NCBI GenBank assembly: GCA_008711295.1
Contig: VUYV01000158.1
Span: forward strand, 462,471 to 526,470
Origin: Anarhynchus alexandrinus
Lineage: Eukaryota > Chordata > Aves > Charadriiformes > Charadriidae
DNA length: 64,000 nt
Direction of reading: 5' to 3'
Each line of letters starts with the position of its first letter. Position 1 is the first letter of the stretch. Below the pieces are notes generated by a model. It had not been told where the DNA came from. It searched no databases and saw only the letters and a program-made list of their open reading frames with translations. This document shows, piece after piece, positions 12,336-25,060 of the stretch. Both the position numbers and the translations under genes were made by a program.

Positions 12336-12992
12336 GTCCATTAGAATTGTGAAGTATTGATCTTAAACCCAGCATTTTATCCATCTCTTGAAGTACAATG
12401 CACACAGGCACAACAGGCCAATTATTTCCTAATATATCCAAGATGGTCTTATGCATGTGTTGTACTGCAATCACTCAGCACCAGTGTGCCTGTAGAGATC
12501 AGCTTCATTGACTATCTGATTTCGGATAATCAGTGCTGCATAATCTGAACGTCTCCACACCCTTATAATCAGTTCTGGCCCTCTAAGAGCTTCTTAAAGA
12601 TGTAACTCTCTGCACGGTTGAGACAGCTAAGAAATTTGTGCAATACACTAACAAACACTTTGTACAGAGTAATTTTTGTGTGGGGTAAACCTCTCCAGTG
12701 ATATCTTTGCATACTCACAGAAATAAATACTCAAAAATGTAGACTATATAGAGACAGAGGGATAAACATCAACTCTGGTAGTGAAGTTCTTTGTGCCACT
12801 TATCCAGTAGGTGTTAACGTATAGAGTATAACACCATAGTATTCCTTTTTCATGTGTTTTTAAGGGCTGAAGGCATTGTGTTTCATTTGCTGACATAATA
12901 TGCCCCAACTGCTTGTTCCTGGGGATAAATAGCACGCTTTCATATACGTTTGGTCCGTAGCAGAGCCACTTCAAGCATTCCCTGACTCTGGT

Positions 12993-14209
12993 GTGAATCA
13001 CAGAGTCACTGGGGTTGGAAGGAACCTCTGCGCAAGGCAGGAGCAGCGGTGTGGTCACACCAGGCTGCTCACAGCTTTATCCAGTAAGGTCTTGAAAAAT
13101 TCTAAAGATGGGGACTGTACAACTGCTCTGGGCAGCCTGTGCCACTGCTTCACTGTCCTCATGGGAAAAAAGGTTTTGTGTTATGTTCAGTTTGAACCTC
13201 CCTTGTTTCAACTTAAGCTCATTGCCTTCATCCTCCCACCTTGCACCTCTGTGAAGAGCCTGGCTCCATCTTATTGATGACCTCCTTGTAGGTTCTCCAG
13301 GCTGAACAAGCCCTGGTGTTGCAGCATCTCCTCACAGGGCAAGTGCTCCAGCCCCTGACCACCTCAGTGACCTTCTGCTGGACCCATTCCAGTTGATTGA
13401 TGCATTTTTTCTGTTGGGAGCCCAAAACTGGATGCAGTATGTACATGTGGCCTAATGAGTGCTGCATAAAATGGGATCATCAGTTCCCTCAATCTACAGA
13501 CTGTGCTGCTAATGATACCTCTCAGGATACCATTCCACCAGGGCACATGGGGCTCATGTGCCACTTGCTGTCTGCCATGGCCCCCAGGGCCTCTGCATTA
13601 GAGTTGCTCTCCTACCAGTCTGTACCCAGCCTGCATTTCTGCCAGCCATTCTTCCTTTCCAGAAGCAGGACTATGCTGTTCTTACTGAATTTCGTAAGTC
13701 TACTGTTGGCCTGTTCCCCCAGCCTGTCCAGGTCCCTCTGGATGGCAGCCTTGCCTTTGAGCATATTGACTGATCCCCCCAGGCTGGTGTCATCTTCACC
13801 TCTGATGAGTGTGCAGTGTCGCATCCTCCAGGTTATTGATAAAGATGTAAAGGTCCCAGGACAGACCCCTGTGGTGCTTTGCTTCTCACTAGCCTCCAGG
13901 TAGAGTACAATCCCTTAACCACCACCCTCTGAGCCCAACCATCCAACCAATTTCTTTACCCACTCAGTTTTCCACCCCTCCAGACTATAACATCCCAACC
14001 TGAATACAAGAATACTGTTGCAGACAGAGCTGAAGGCTTTGCTAGAGTCAAAGTAAATCCCATCCATTGGTCTCCTTTGCCCAGTGTCCTCACCATTTTA
14101 GTGTAGGAGGCAATCAAGTTGGTCAGGTATTATTTACCCTTGGTCAATCTATGCTGGTTGTTCCCGATCAGTTTCTTCCCCTTGTGCCAAGGAATGTGCC
14201 CCAAGAGCA
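12993..14209 (-). mobile_element. Old CR1 LINE copy, ~1.2 kb
   Basis: The minus strand reads from the middle of the reverse transcriptase (NQHRLTKGK..., then blocks for the catalytic core and the KFNKAKC-like region) to the 3' tail near 12993-13020 (reverse of ...CCTTCCAACCCCAGTGACTCTGTG). It carries many stops and frameshifts. The 5' end near 14209 is a truncation. Its part from 13362 on is repeated at 15332-16180. Confidence 0.85.
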
Positions 14210-15330
14210 GTCACTCTACAACTTTGTGTAAAAAAACTCCTTCTGCGATTGTGCAGAACTGATTCTGCTGAACAATAATTTGGACAGAAATAGTTTTGCT
14301 TTTGGGTGGATGACACCTGTGATGTAGTTTGCTGCAGAGCCATGGTTTCACATGTGCCATGACAACAGTGTGGAGGTGGGAACCAGTTCAGGGCAGGGAG
14401 GGTGATGACTGCTTAAACCAGTTTAAGTGGCATCACTGCTGAATACACTAGATGTTAAAACTTGGAATCCCTTAAACCACACACAAATGCATATGAAGCT
14501 TGCTTGTCTGTGACCTTGAAAAAGTTTTCTGCAGCTTCCTAGACAAAATAATTGCATATTCAGGGGGAAAATGACATATTTGCAGCAAATAATTTGTCCC
14601 TTGCCTGTTTAGTACATGCAGTTACAGTAAACAGAGTAGGATTTGCATTTTCTTACTCTCTTGGTCCATGTTGTACTCTGCCTTCATTTGGCAGGTTATA
14701 GTCTCTTCTCAAGTGAAAATGGTATGTAAACAGACAAAGTTTGGAGGAAAAGGGTGTTAGGGCTTTTAAATATTTATCCAGAGTAAAAAAGGAAGCCCAC
14801 AGCACAACTGTGAAATCTGTGCAAATTTCCTATATCCTAGTTCCAGTGCCTTAACGATTATGCTTTTTTATAACTGCAAAAACATATGTTCTTCCATGCA
14901 CTACCCCAATAAAAGCCAAAACAAACAAACAAAAAAACCCACCACTGTTTGTTTTATAAACCAAATTAAAATTGAAAAGTTAAGGAATTACAATAAAAAA
15001 GAGCAAAAGATCTGCCACGCTCACTTTATGCTTCTAAAGTGTATTTACAACTTACTTTGTGTTTATAAGAAACAGAAACTTAGGAGTGCATTTGGGCATT
15101 GTTTTCATTTGACCAAATGTTCCAGCAACTTTTTTTTTCATAATATTTACTTCAGAGCTCTTTATGTTGAAAGTGCCAAGTGAAGACTTCTCATGTATGG
15201 GTAGACAGAGCTGATGACGATCCCAGTTCCAAGAATGGCATACAATCCACTTTTTTCTTTTCTAAGGAAATGCAAATCATAATGTAGCCACGATGCTCTA
15301 AGGATATAAGTGAAGTTGGTATAATAAAAA
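13362..15330 (+). repeat. 1.97-kb duplicated segment, left copy
   Basis: This is near-identical to 15332-17264. Differences include 13551 G/A, 14000 C/T and 14189 A/G. About 35 bp at 14210-14250 are absent from the right copy. It ends exactly at the N. Confidence 0.95.
14251..15330. other. Unique intron flank of CR1 (copied at 16186-17264)
   Basis: This is AT-rich, with a CAAA-rich run near 14919-14940. No gene is recognised. Confidence 0.6.
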
Positions 15331-15331
15331 N
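15331..15331. other. Assembly junction (single N)
   Basis: One N joins ATAATAAAAA to CCTCAGTGAC. The sequence after it repeats the sequence starting at 13362. Confidence 0.95.
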
Positions 15332-16180
15332 CCTCAGTGACCTTCTGCTGGACCCATTCCAGTTGATTGATGCATTTTTTCTGTTGGGAGCCCAAAACTG
15401 GATGCAGTATGTACATGTGGCCTAATGAGTGCTGCATAAAATGGGATCATCAGTTCCCTCAATCTACAGACTGTGCTGCTAATGATACCTCTCAGGATAC
15501 CATTCCACCAGGGCACATGGAGCTCATGTGCCACTTGCTGTCTGCCATGGCCCCCAGGGCCTCTGCATTAGAGTTGCTCTCCTACCAGTCTGTACCCAGC
15601 CTGCATTTCTGCCAGCCATTCTTCCTTTCCAGAAGCAGGACTATGCTGTTCTTACTGAATTTCGTAAGTCTACTGTTGGCCTGTTCCCCCAGCCTGTCCA
15701 GGTCCCTCTGGATGGCAGCCTTGCCTTTGAGCATATTGACTGATCCCCCCAGGCTGGTGTCATCTTCACCTCTGATGAGTGTGCAGTGTCGCATCCTCCA
15801 GGTTATTGATAAAGATGTAAAGGTCCCAGGACAGACCCCTGTGGTGCTTTGCTTCTCACTAGCCTCCAGGTAGAGTACAATCCCTTAACCACCACCCTCT
15901 GAGCCCAACCATCCAACCAATTTCTTTACCCACTCAGTTTTCCACCCCTCCAGACTATAACATCCCAACTTGAATACAAGAATACTGTTGCAGACAGAGC
16001 TGAAGGCTTTGCTAGAGTCAAAGTAAATCCCATCCATTGGTCTCCTTTGCCCAGTGTCCTCACCATTTTAGTGTAGGAGGCAATCAAGTTGGTCAGGTAT
16101 TATTTACCCTTGGTCAATCTATGCTGGTTGTTCCCGATCAGTTTCTTCCCCTTGTGCCGAGGAATGTGCCCCAAGAGCAA
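15332..16180 (-). mobile_element. Same old CR1, second appearance, 3' end missing
   Basis: This matches 13362-14209 and begins mid-element at the N. A minus-strand frame crossing the N (15162-15437) is chimeric and artificial. Confidence 0.85.
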
Positions 16181-17264
16181 TGTTTGTGCAGAACTGATTC
16201 TGCTGAACAATAATTTGGACAGAAATAGTTTTGCTTTTGGGTGGATGACACCTGTGAAGTAGTTTGCTGCAGAGCCATGGTTTCACATGTGCCATGACAA
16301 CAGTGTGGAGGTGGGAACCAGTTCAGGGCAGGGAGGGTGATGACTGCTTAAACCAGTTTAAGTGGCATCACTGCTGAATACACTAGATGTTAAAACTTGG
16401 AATCCCTTAAACCACACACAAACGCATATGAAGCTTGCTTGTCTGTGACCTTGAAAAAGTTTTCTGCAGCTTCCTAGACAAAATAATTGCATATTCAGGG
16501 GGAAAATGACATATATGCAGCAAATAATTTGTCCCTTGCCTGTTTAGTACATGCAGTTACAGTAAACAGAGTAGGATTTGCATTTTCTTACTCTCTTGGT
16601 CCATGTTGTACTCTGCCTTCATTTGGCAGGTTATAGTCTCTTCTCAAGTGAAAATGGTATGTAAACAGACAAAGTTTGGAGGAAAAGGGTGTTAGGGCTT
16701 TTAAATATTTATCCAGAGTAAAAAAGGAAGCCCACAGCACAACTGTGAAATCTGTGCAAATTTCCTATATCCTAGTTCCAGTGCCTTAACGATTATGCTT
16801 TTTTATAACTGCAAAAACATATGTTCTTCCATGCACTACCCCAATAAAAGCCAAAACAAACAAACAAAAAAACCCACCACTGTTTGTTTTATAAACCAAA
16901 TTAAAATTGAAAAGTTAAGGAATTACAATAAAAAAGAGCAAAAGATCTGCCACGCTCACTTTATGCTTCTAAAGTGTATTTACAACTTACTTTGTGTTTA
17001 TAAGAAACAGCAACTTAGGAGTGCATTTGGGCATTGTTTTCATTTGACCAAATGTTCCAGCAACTTTTTTTCATAATATTTACTTCAGAGCTCTTTATGT
17101 TGAAAGTGCCAAGTGAAGACTTCTCATGTATGGGTAGACAGAGCTGATGACGATCCCAGTTCCAAGAATGGTATACAATCCACTTTTTTCTTTTCTAAGT
17201 AAATTGCAAATCATAATGTAGCCACGATGCTCTAAGGATATAAGTGAAGTTGGTATAATAAAAA
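15332..17264 (+). repeat. 1.93-kb duplicated segment, right copy
   Basis: This direct copy of 13362-15330 starts immediately after the N. Unique intron follows at 17265. The CR1 inside it lacks the 3' part that lies at 12993-13361 in the left copy, because the contig starts mid-element. Confidence 0.95.
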
Positions 17265-18555
17265 GTATTGTTTCTTCCTACAAACTTATTCTAAAGTAAT
17301 TTTTTTTCTTTAAAGAAGTAGCAAGTTTTACAGCACAGGCCAAAAATCCTAAGTATAAAGGAGATGAAGGCAGAGGTCACAAAAGAATAGTGGACAAAAG
17401 GCAGTGCAGCACTTTCTCTTTAAGCCTTAGTAGAGAAATCCCACTCCCCCGTGTGCCTCTATATGCAACATAAACTCCAAAATGAATTTGGCATATTTGA
17501 ATGGTACATTTGAGTTCACTCTGCTAGTCTATGTGAACTCTGTGTGAAGAAATCAGAAGAGTGTGCTCAGATCATAAACTCAATACCAGCCCACTTTAAT
17601 CCCTGATAACAATTCTGTTTGAGTAAGTCCCATTGAACCAGTCTTCTTGTTACGTGATAGCGCTCTATTGCATTACCCAAACCCTTTATGGTACGCATGC
17701 TTCCAGCTCATCTGTTAACAAACCAGTCAAGTCACTAGTTTCAACAGCTTTGACATCACCTCCAAGCTGCACTCCTACAGGTCCGAACCTGTTGTTTCTT
17801 TCAGCAATGCCTGGGTGCCTCCCAGAGTGGGGGTGGTTGTAATCATGCATCCCCACCTCCATCGTACCACTTGCAGTTTCTTCTTCTTGCACATTTATAT
17901 AAGAGCAGAGGTGCGAGAGCGCTAGAGCAGTGGGAGACGGTACTTTCCAGTTCAGAGTCAAAGTGACACATTTGCTAACAAATGTACATTTGGCACCTGC
18001 ACTTTTATTGCATGCTCCTTCTCAATGCTCTTTTCTATTCCTGATCCTGGCTCCATAATTCACCAGGTTCTGTTGTTAAATGATGTTTCCCATGTGCTGT
18101 TTTATCAAGAAAATTAAATTCATCTTTCTAAATTGCAACATTTAATGCCTTAAACAACTTTTGTAATCTCTGTTTTTGTAGATCAGACCCTTTTTTGCTT
18201 CATGTTTCTATACATCAGTCATTGCTGAGCAGAAGCGTTAAAAAAACCCAGCAAACTAAAAATTACTATTCAGTGATCTATATAGAAAAGTAGTGGAGGT
18301 TCTGTCATAGGAACATGAGGCACCGCACTTGATGAAACTAAAGGTTCTGCTGGACCAATAATTTATTTCTGGCAGTGGCCAGTAGGAGAGATACTTGGGG
18401 AAAATGTGTAGGAAATATTGCTCCCTCCTCTTGGCAGGTTCTTCTCCATGATGCACTAGAGGAGTATGAGAACTAGCCATCGTAAATTGAAACAGGAGAT
18501 GTTCTGACTGTATACAAGAGGGGAAAAAAAAAATCAGCAAGATGAGAATTAAGCA
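17265..18555. other. Unique intron, nothing recognised
   Basis: Only short chance frames are present on both strands; no repeat family is identified. Confidence 0.55.
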
Positions 18556-18715
18556 TGGAACAGGTTGTCCAGGGAGGTTGTGAACCCTCCCTCCTTGGAG
18601 ATTTTCAAAAGCCCTGAACAGCCTGGCTTGTATTCAGTGTTGATCCTGTTTTGAGCACAAGTTTGATTACGTGACCCAGGTCCCTCCAACCTCAGTGATT
18701 CATTGATTCTGGAAA
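18556..18715 (+). mobile_element. Old CR1 3'-end fragment
   Basis: It starts GGAACAGGTTGTCCAGGGAG, runs through the ORF2 end and 3' UTR blocks, and ends GGTCCCTCCAACCTCAGTGATTC. It is diverged and 5' truncated. It stands 0.5 kb before a younger-looking CR1 in the same orientation. Confidence 0.75.
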
Positions 18716-19229
18716 CCCTATAGGAATAATTGTCCCTTCTGGAGTCAGAGTGCTATCACATCTCTGAGCAGTTCTCACTCTGATTGCATGTGTCTAAATC
18801 TGTTCTTCATGAAATGAACAGCTGCCGTTTAGTCTGCTCTGAAGGCAACAGTATTTAGACTGTAATTTCATAGACTTTTATTCTGTCTGAGGCCATGATT
18901 ATTTTTATTCAAACATTGGCTCAACTGCCCCCCTCAGATGCATGGACTGGCAGCTGTAGCTATCAAAAGGAAATCAGTGAGATTTTCAGTATACCTTCTT
19001 CTGTGGAAATAAGTGTTCTTGATAAAAAAGTTTTAATTATGGCCCCATGGGGCAATCCTTTTGAGCATATCTGAGATGTGTTTTATGAGATGCATCTGAT
19101 AAAGGTATCTGCCCTGATTTCAACAATAATAATGCAACATCCTGATATGAACATCCAGTAATTGCATCCTGTTTATCTCTTTATCCACATGTTCATTGAC
19201 TTTAGTAACAATAAGAAGTACTTAAGTAT
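18716..19229. other. Unique intron between two CR1 fragments
   Basis: No recognisable feature is seen. Confidence 0.5.
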
Positions 19230-20018
19230 TACTGAAGTTCAACAAGGCCAAGTGCAAGGTCCTACATCTGGGTTGGGGCAATCCCAAGCACAAATACAGG
19301 CTGGGCAGAGAATGGACTGAGAACAGCCCTGAGGAGAAGGACTTGGGGGTGTTGGTTGATGAGAAGCTCAATATTACCCAGCAAGGTACACTCGCAGCCC
19401 AGAAAGCCAACCGCATCCTGGTTGCATCAAAAGAAGCATGGCCAGAAGGTCAAGGGAAGTGATTTTTTCCCTCTACTCCGCTCTCATGAGACCCCACCTG
19501 GAATATTGCATCCAGCTCTGAGGCCCTGAATACAAGAAGGACATGGACCTGTTGGAGTGAGTCCAGAGGAGAGCCACGAAGATGATCAGAGGGTTAGAGC
19601 ACCTCTCCTATGAAGACAGGCCGAGAGAGTTGGGTTTGTTCAGCCTGGAGAAGAGAAGGTTCTGGGCAGACCTTATAGCAGCCTTCCAGTACTTAAAGGG
19701 GGCCTACAGGAAAGGTAGAGAGGGACTCTTTATCGGGGAGTGTAGTGATAGGACGACGGGCAATGGCTTCAAACTGGAAGAGGGTAGATTTAGATTGCAT
19801 ATTAAGAAGAAATTCTTTACTCTGAGGGTGGTGAGACACTGGAACAGGTTGCCCAGAGAAGTTGTGGATGCCCCATCCCTGGAAGTGTTCAAGGTCAGAT
19901 TGGATGGGGCTTGGAGCAACCTGGTCTAGTGGAAGGTGTCCCTGTTCGTGGGGGCGGGGTTGGAACTAGATGATCTTTAAGGTCCCTTCCAACCTAAACC
20001 ATTCTATGATTCTATGAT
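19230..20018 (+). mobile_element. CR1 LINE, 5'-truncated, ~0.79 kb
   Basis: It starts in the [20 protein letters not shown] region just after the reverse transcriptase core. It continues through [12 protein letters not shown] and [13 protein letters not shown] motifs and the [18 protein letters not shown] block. It ends in the classic tail ATTCTATGATTCTATGA. An intact C-terminal frame of 115 codons (19582-19929) survives, but an in-frame stop precedes it. It serves here as reference for the gap at 58661. Confidence 0.95.
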
Positions 20019-23000
20019 TATTAAGTTCGTTGCACATTCAAAATAATCTACAAACAGTTTGAGCTTTTTTTATTGATGTGATGCTTTGAATTTCTAGAAC
20101 AAACTAGAAATTAACCCTGCAGATTGGTGTCTTGGCAGTTACAGCTAAGACCAAAAGTCCTACTCAATCTGAAAAAACATGTTCCCCATCCAGTAGTTCT
20201 GAAAAGGCTAAAGCAGAGCACAGTTAATTAGCATGTAAGCACGGGATCTTGTGAATCTCCATTCCAGTGGAGACCACTCGAAAATATTTTGGTATTGTGA
20301 TGGGACTAATTTAACAAAAGGATTCTATTAATATATTGATTTCGGACTCTGTGAGTGAATATATGCATTCTTGCCTATTGTTTCTGAAAATAATCCATGA
20401 AGCTGAGGGCATACAACGCCTGTCAGATCCCAAGGGATATGAGCCCATTGCCAATCCAGACATACGTACAGCTTTTTGTAGAGCTTGACTTGAGATAACT
20501 AAACTGAAAGATTTCCTGTCATGTTTGATGAACGGGATCCAAAAATCATTTGTCCTTTATGATGTCCTAGGAGGCAAAGAAGAAATTTCAGACACTGGCC
20601 AACACGGCTTTGATGAAAAAGTAATTAAAGTCACTGACTGAGCTGTCCGCATGTTTGAGTCAGATAACAATGTAATTGACTGTAATGGTCCATGTGCTGA
20701 AGAACAGTAATCAGAAGATAGGTGTGACTGAAACCAAATTTGCTAAGGGAAATTTTATTGACATTTCTAGCTAGTAGTAATAAGTCAAAAAATTAATTTT
20801 ACTATACACAAGAGTTAAGCAGGCTATGCTATGCTGATTTTTGAAGAGAAAAAGAGAACATAATTCAATATCTACATGATTTTCTTTCTTTCATGATAAT
20901 AACCTGCTATTCATAGTTTACAGTTACTATTATCGTCTCCTTTGTCATGCAGTGGTTATCACATGTGCACCACGTTTGCACCTCAGCAGCTCTACCAACA
21001 GCAAGTGACTTTGCAAGTACTGCTGATGGGCCCAGCCTACATCACAGCCTCATCACAGCATACAGTAGTTTTAGGAGCTCATCTCCTCCCTCCCCAAGAT
21101 GGTTAGAAACTAATTTTAACTACAGATAATTTTGTAATTTGCAGGCAAAGAAGTCAGTTTGACATACTCCTCTTAGCCTGATTGAATTAATTTTAAATGC
21201 TTTGGCAGCTTTTCTCCATGCTGCTGTTAAAAGAATTGTAGATAATGACACGACTCACAGCTGATCTCAATCCTTCCTCTAAAGGAAGAAAATAGCAACT
21301 GCTACAAAAACTACAGCCAACTTAATACTTTTTGGTCATCATGCCTTTTGAATTGCTTCTTTTCTCCCCCTGTTTTCTTGTCAAGTCAAGCTCACATGGT
21401 TATTTTGGAATGTAAAGTAACCAAGCATACATATTCTGATTTTTTAACTGTATTAGGTTTTCTGGATAAGCTTAGAAACAACTAACATTTTCCACTTCTT
21501 ATGTTTTTACAAGATCTGATGCTCTAAGTTACGTTGTGAAGTTCCTTCACTGTACTCCATAGATAGTCCATTTGTTTCTGCAAAAAATTCTTCCAGAGGA
21601 GCCAGGGTCACACAGTCTGAGTCTAATGATAAACCATGAGTCTTGTTTCCCTTTATTGCAGTTTCCTGCAGCTGTCATTTGTGACCAACCAGTTTAAGCT
21701 GTGCAAAGTTGAATACAATATCTAAGCACCATACCAGCCTTTTCCCAAATGGTCCTTGAGCCTCTAACAAACCTGCAAAGGGGGCTGCAGTTTCAGCTTG
21801 TGCATCGTCTAGGGAACCAATGAGTCTCTTCTCTGTCTTCAAGCACCTCTAAACAACAGCTAGCACTGCTGGGGAAGGAAAGGTTACTTCTTTCTGTTCT
21901 TCCCTCAAATCAGCTGGGAGAAACATCTAGTTTTCCCCCTGAAACTCAATGCACGTTGGAATACAATGGTCATAGTTCTCTGTCAGTCAGCGATGTGTCA
22001 GTCCTAGGGAAGTTTTTGCTCCTTACTTAGTCAAAAGAGCACCAAGAACCAGGATTTAGCTCTAAATTTCAGGTGCACAATTCTCATAGTTGCTAAAATA
22101 AGACATTAGTGTTGCTTTTAAAAGTATCCTGAGTTTGCATCACTGGCAGCAAAAGCAGCACACCTTTAAGTTGTACATTAAGTAAACTGAATTTGAAAGA
22201 AACAATCCCTGCGCCATACTTTTCTTGCAATATTGTTCTTCCAGTAACTTTTCAGCAAAGAACCATGCTTAAGGCATCATTTTTAAGGGAATCCACAGCC
22301 AGCCTTTAATTGGCATGTAAACTAATCATTTGCACACCTAAGCAGTGGAAAAGCACCCACAACTTTTTATGTCTATTAAATGATGCTGTCAATTTCTGGG
22401 CTCATACACTGGTCAACCAAATTCAGCCTGTAACCACAAGATAATTTTCAAAGCAACCTATTTATTCCTGTCCCCTCCTGAAGCTGACCACTTGTACCTG
22501 TGCTGGTGCAGCTGCTTACGGCATTACCTTCTAAACTGGATAACTTAAATGATCAAAGTTTTTAAACTCCAGTTTTTCTCAATGACTTCCTTAATAATAT
22601 AGGTGTTTCTGAAGATGAGGGGAAGTTTCAGGCATATGGGGAAGAGGGGGAAAGAAGATAAGAAGTTTTTAAGCCTGTGTTGCTGCTGAGGAAAAAAGTA
22701 TGTGGGACCGGACCTCCAGCCATTAAAAACACAGGTTTGGAAAATATAAACCAATTAAAGAAAAAATACAAAATTCATCCCTGGGACTCTATGTGTAATT
22801 GCTCAGTTCTTCGTAGATGACTCTATTGATCCTTCAAATCTATATTTCTCCTTTAGACTCTAGTTCAGCAAAATCCTTAAATAGGTACTTGGTTTTAAGC
22901 ATTTGAATGTTTTTTATCAAAACTTGTTATAAATAAAATTCATCTCAACCTCGAGTACTTACCTAAATTTGGCTGTATTTGATTGCTTGAAGTTAAGCGT

Positions 23001-24164
23001 TCATCTAGGCATTTAGCTGAATCTGGGCCCTCTTAATTGTTATAAAGTCCCTGCTAAGGAATATAGAGCTGATAAATGTCTTCAAACACATCTTATGGAA
23101 GGAAAGGTCTTATTTTTTCTTGTACAAATGGCATTTTTCAAGAAAGCTGTTCAGAAACTTCAACCCTGCCAAAGCAGACTGCGTACATCTTTCAGATAAC
23201 AGTGGCCTCTGATCACTGAAATGAAATAGCTGAAGCCCCAGAAGATGCTTCACACTGAGATCCAGACACAGCAAACATTAATTCTTTTCAAAGCATTCTT
23301 CTATTTAGTATTTGCTAAAAGTAGGGAAGCGAAAGCAATTGTTACCTAAAATTTATTTTTAGAGCCAGTATCAAAAGGCACTTATGCCAATTTAAAGTCA
23401 CATTACTGATGAAATGGCCCGTCCTCCTGCCCTCTTCTTGACAGACTTTTACTACCTTTCCATTGTCTAGCGGTAGGACTTTGAAGGCCACGCAGATCCT
23501 GCTGAGACCAACCCTATGCACAAACAAAACGTATTAGTTATCAACCAGATCATCTTGCCAAACCACCAGCTGCAAAGTGCTGCTGCTGGTACAAGGAATG
23601 TGCAGGAGTAGGAGCCTGGGAGCCCTGTGGAAAAGAGAAGTGGGCTGGAAGAGCTCACCCCTGTTTTGCTGGAGGACAAACTTCCACTCTCCACCTAAAA
23701 AGCCTTCTTTAATCAGAAAGCTGTTAGTTAAATTGGAGGGTCACTTAGAAGGTCAAATGTAAAAGTACATTGAGAATATTTGAATGTGCCTGAATGAATG
23801 AAACCAAATGCTTATGTCTTAGAAATGGTTTGGCCCACTTTACTGTTGTTATGAAAAACAAAAAGAAGGTATTCAGTCTTCAGAAACAGCTCTTTACAAG
23901 GTCAGGACAGGAACTTGTTTTATGCTTCTGATATCTAGAGAGCGTAGAGGAGCGTGGAATAATTACTAAAATGATCGGTAATGCAGCATTGTTCACACAT
24001 TAAGGAAAGGTATAAAATCAAAAGGTTTCTAGAGTAGAATACAGCTGCAGCTGGTATGCGAAGAATCTGCAACATCTGCAATTCCCTGTACAATATTGCT
24101 TGCAGAGCAACATGGGGAGTGGTGCGGGGTGGAGATTCCATGGCCAAGCCCTGTGATAATCCAG
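20019..24164. other. Unique intron; one broken 116-codon frame
   Basis: No gene or repeat family is recognised. At 20363-20710 one frame stays open except for two TGA codons (20486, 20639) and reads like protein, as described under findings. The remainder is ordinary AT-rich intron. Confidence 0.5.
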
Positions 24165-25060
24165 CAAATATGGGAACGAGATGGTACTATGGAACTGATA
24201 AACTGCATACTTACTACCCTGAGCCAAAAGTTTGTCAAATTTTGATGAAATGCTGTGCTTTGTGTCAACTTTGCTGATTATAATGTCATTATAATACCAA
24301 AACACACCTCCATCCCAAAGGCTACCCGCCTCCATGGTGCGACGACTCCTCCCTGAGTCTGTGCCCTGAACTTTTTGTAAACTATACCTTTAAGTGAGAG
24401 GCGAGAGAATTTTACACCAATCATAATAAAAGTATTTGTGACTAGAGTCACTCAAACTCCACCTTGAAGATAAAAAATACTATAAAAATAGCCCAAGACA
24501 GGGGGGATGGTAGGGAAGACCCCATCATGAACAAGTCGAGGAGGACTCCATCACTGACTGCCTTGACTCCTGGGATCAGTCGACGGGCTGAACCTCTCTT
24601 CCCCCCAATAAGGACGCTTGTGGGTAAGATTCGAACACTTGGCTATACCCAGTGCTTCCACAGGAAACTTAAAAATCTCTGTAGAGTTGTTTTATAACTG
24701 AGCGCATTTGTAACCGAGCTATATTACTAACATCTTTAGTATTCGCACGTGCTTTGCAGACAGTCACTATCACCAGCAATCCAAAAGAACTTGTGTATCT
24801 GTTGCTTAAATAAACTGCACTGCGTAGGCAGCTAGTTGTTTGGGTTTCTCATTGAACGTGACCGAAGTGTGGCCATGCTAGTTCATGAGCACAACTGGGC
24901 TGAAGGTGCAGCCCGCTATTAGTGTATCCAGAACCGTAACAGTTTAATATATGTTAAACGCGCCTGGACTGATGGTGGTGAATTGGGCATCACTCAGAAT
25001 TTAAACCTAGCCACACCTAGCCTTCCCACCTCGGTGAGGAGTGTTAGAACGCAAGGGGGT
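24165..25060 (+). mobile_element. Possible ERV LTR, boundaries uncertain
   Basis: The stretch has the layout of an LTR read on the plus strand: TATAAAAATA at 24481-24490, then about 320 bp later AATAAA at 24809-24814. The composition is less AT-rich than the flanks. Blocks such as GGACTCCATCACTGACTG and TGTTTGGGTTTCTCATTGAACGTGACC resemble avian LTRs as I remember them. No target duplication or clear TG...CA ends were found. The part after about 24941 could be internal sequence. Confidence 0.4.

Noticed and set aside
13397..13903. 168-codon plus-strand frame (again at 15367-15873)
   Set aside because: It runs antisense through a CR1 reverse transcriptase region. It appears twice only because the segment is duplicated in the assembly.
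15162..15437. 91-codon minus-strand frame across the N
   Set aside because: Chimeric product of the contig join at 15331.
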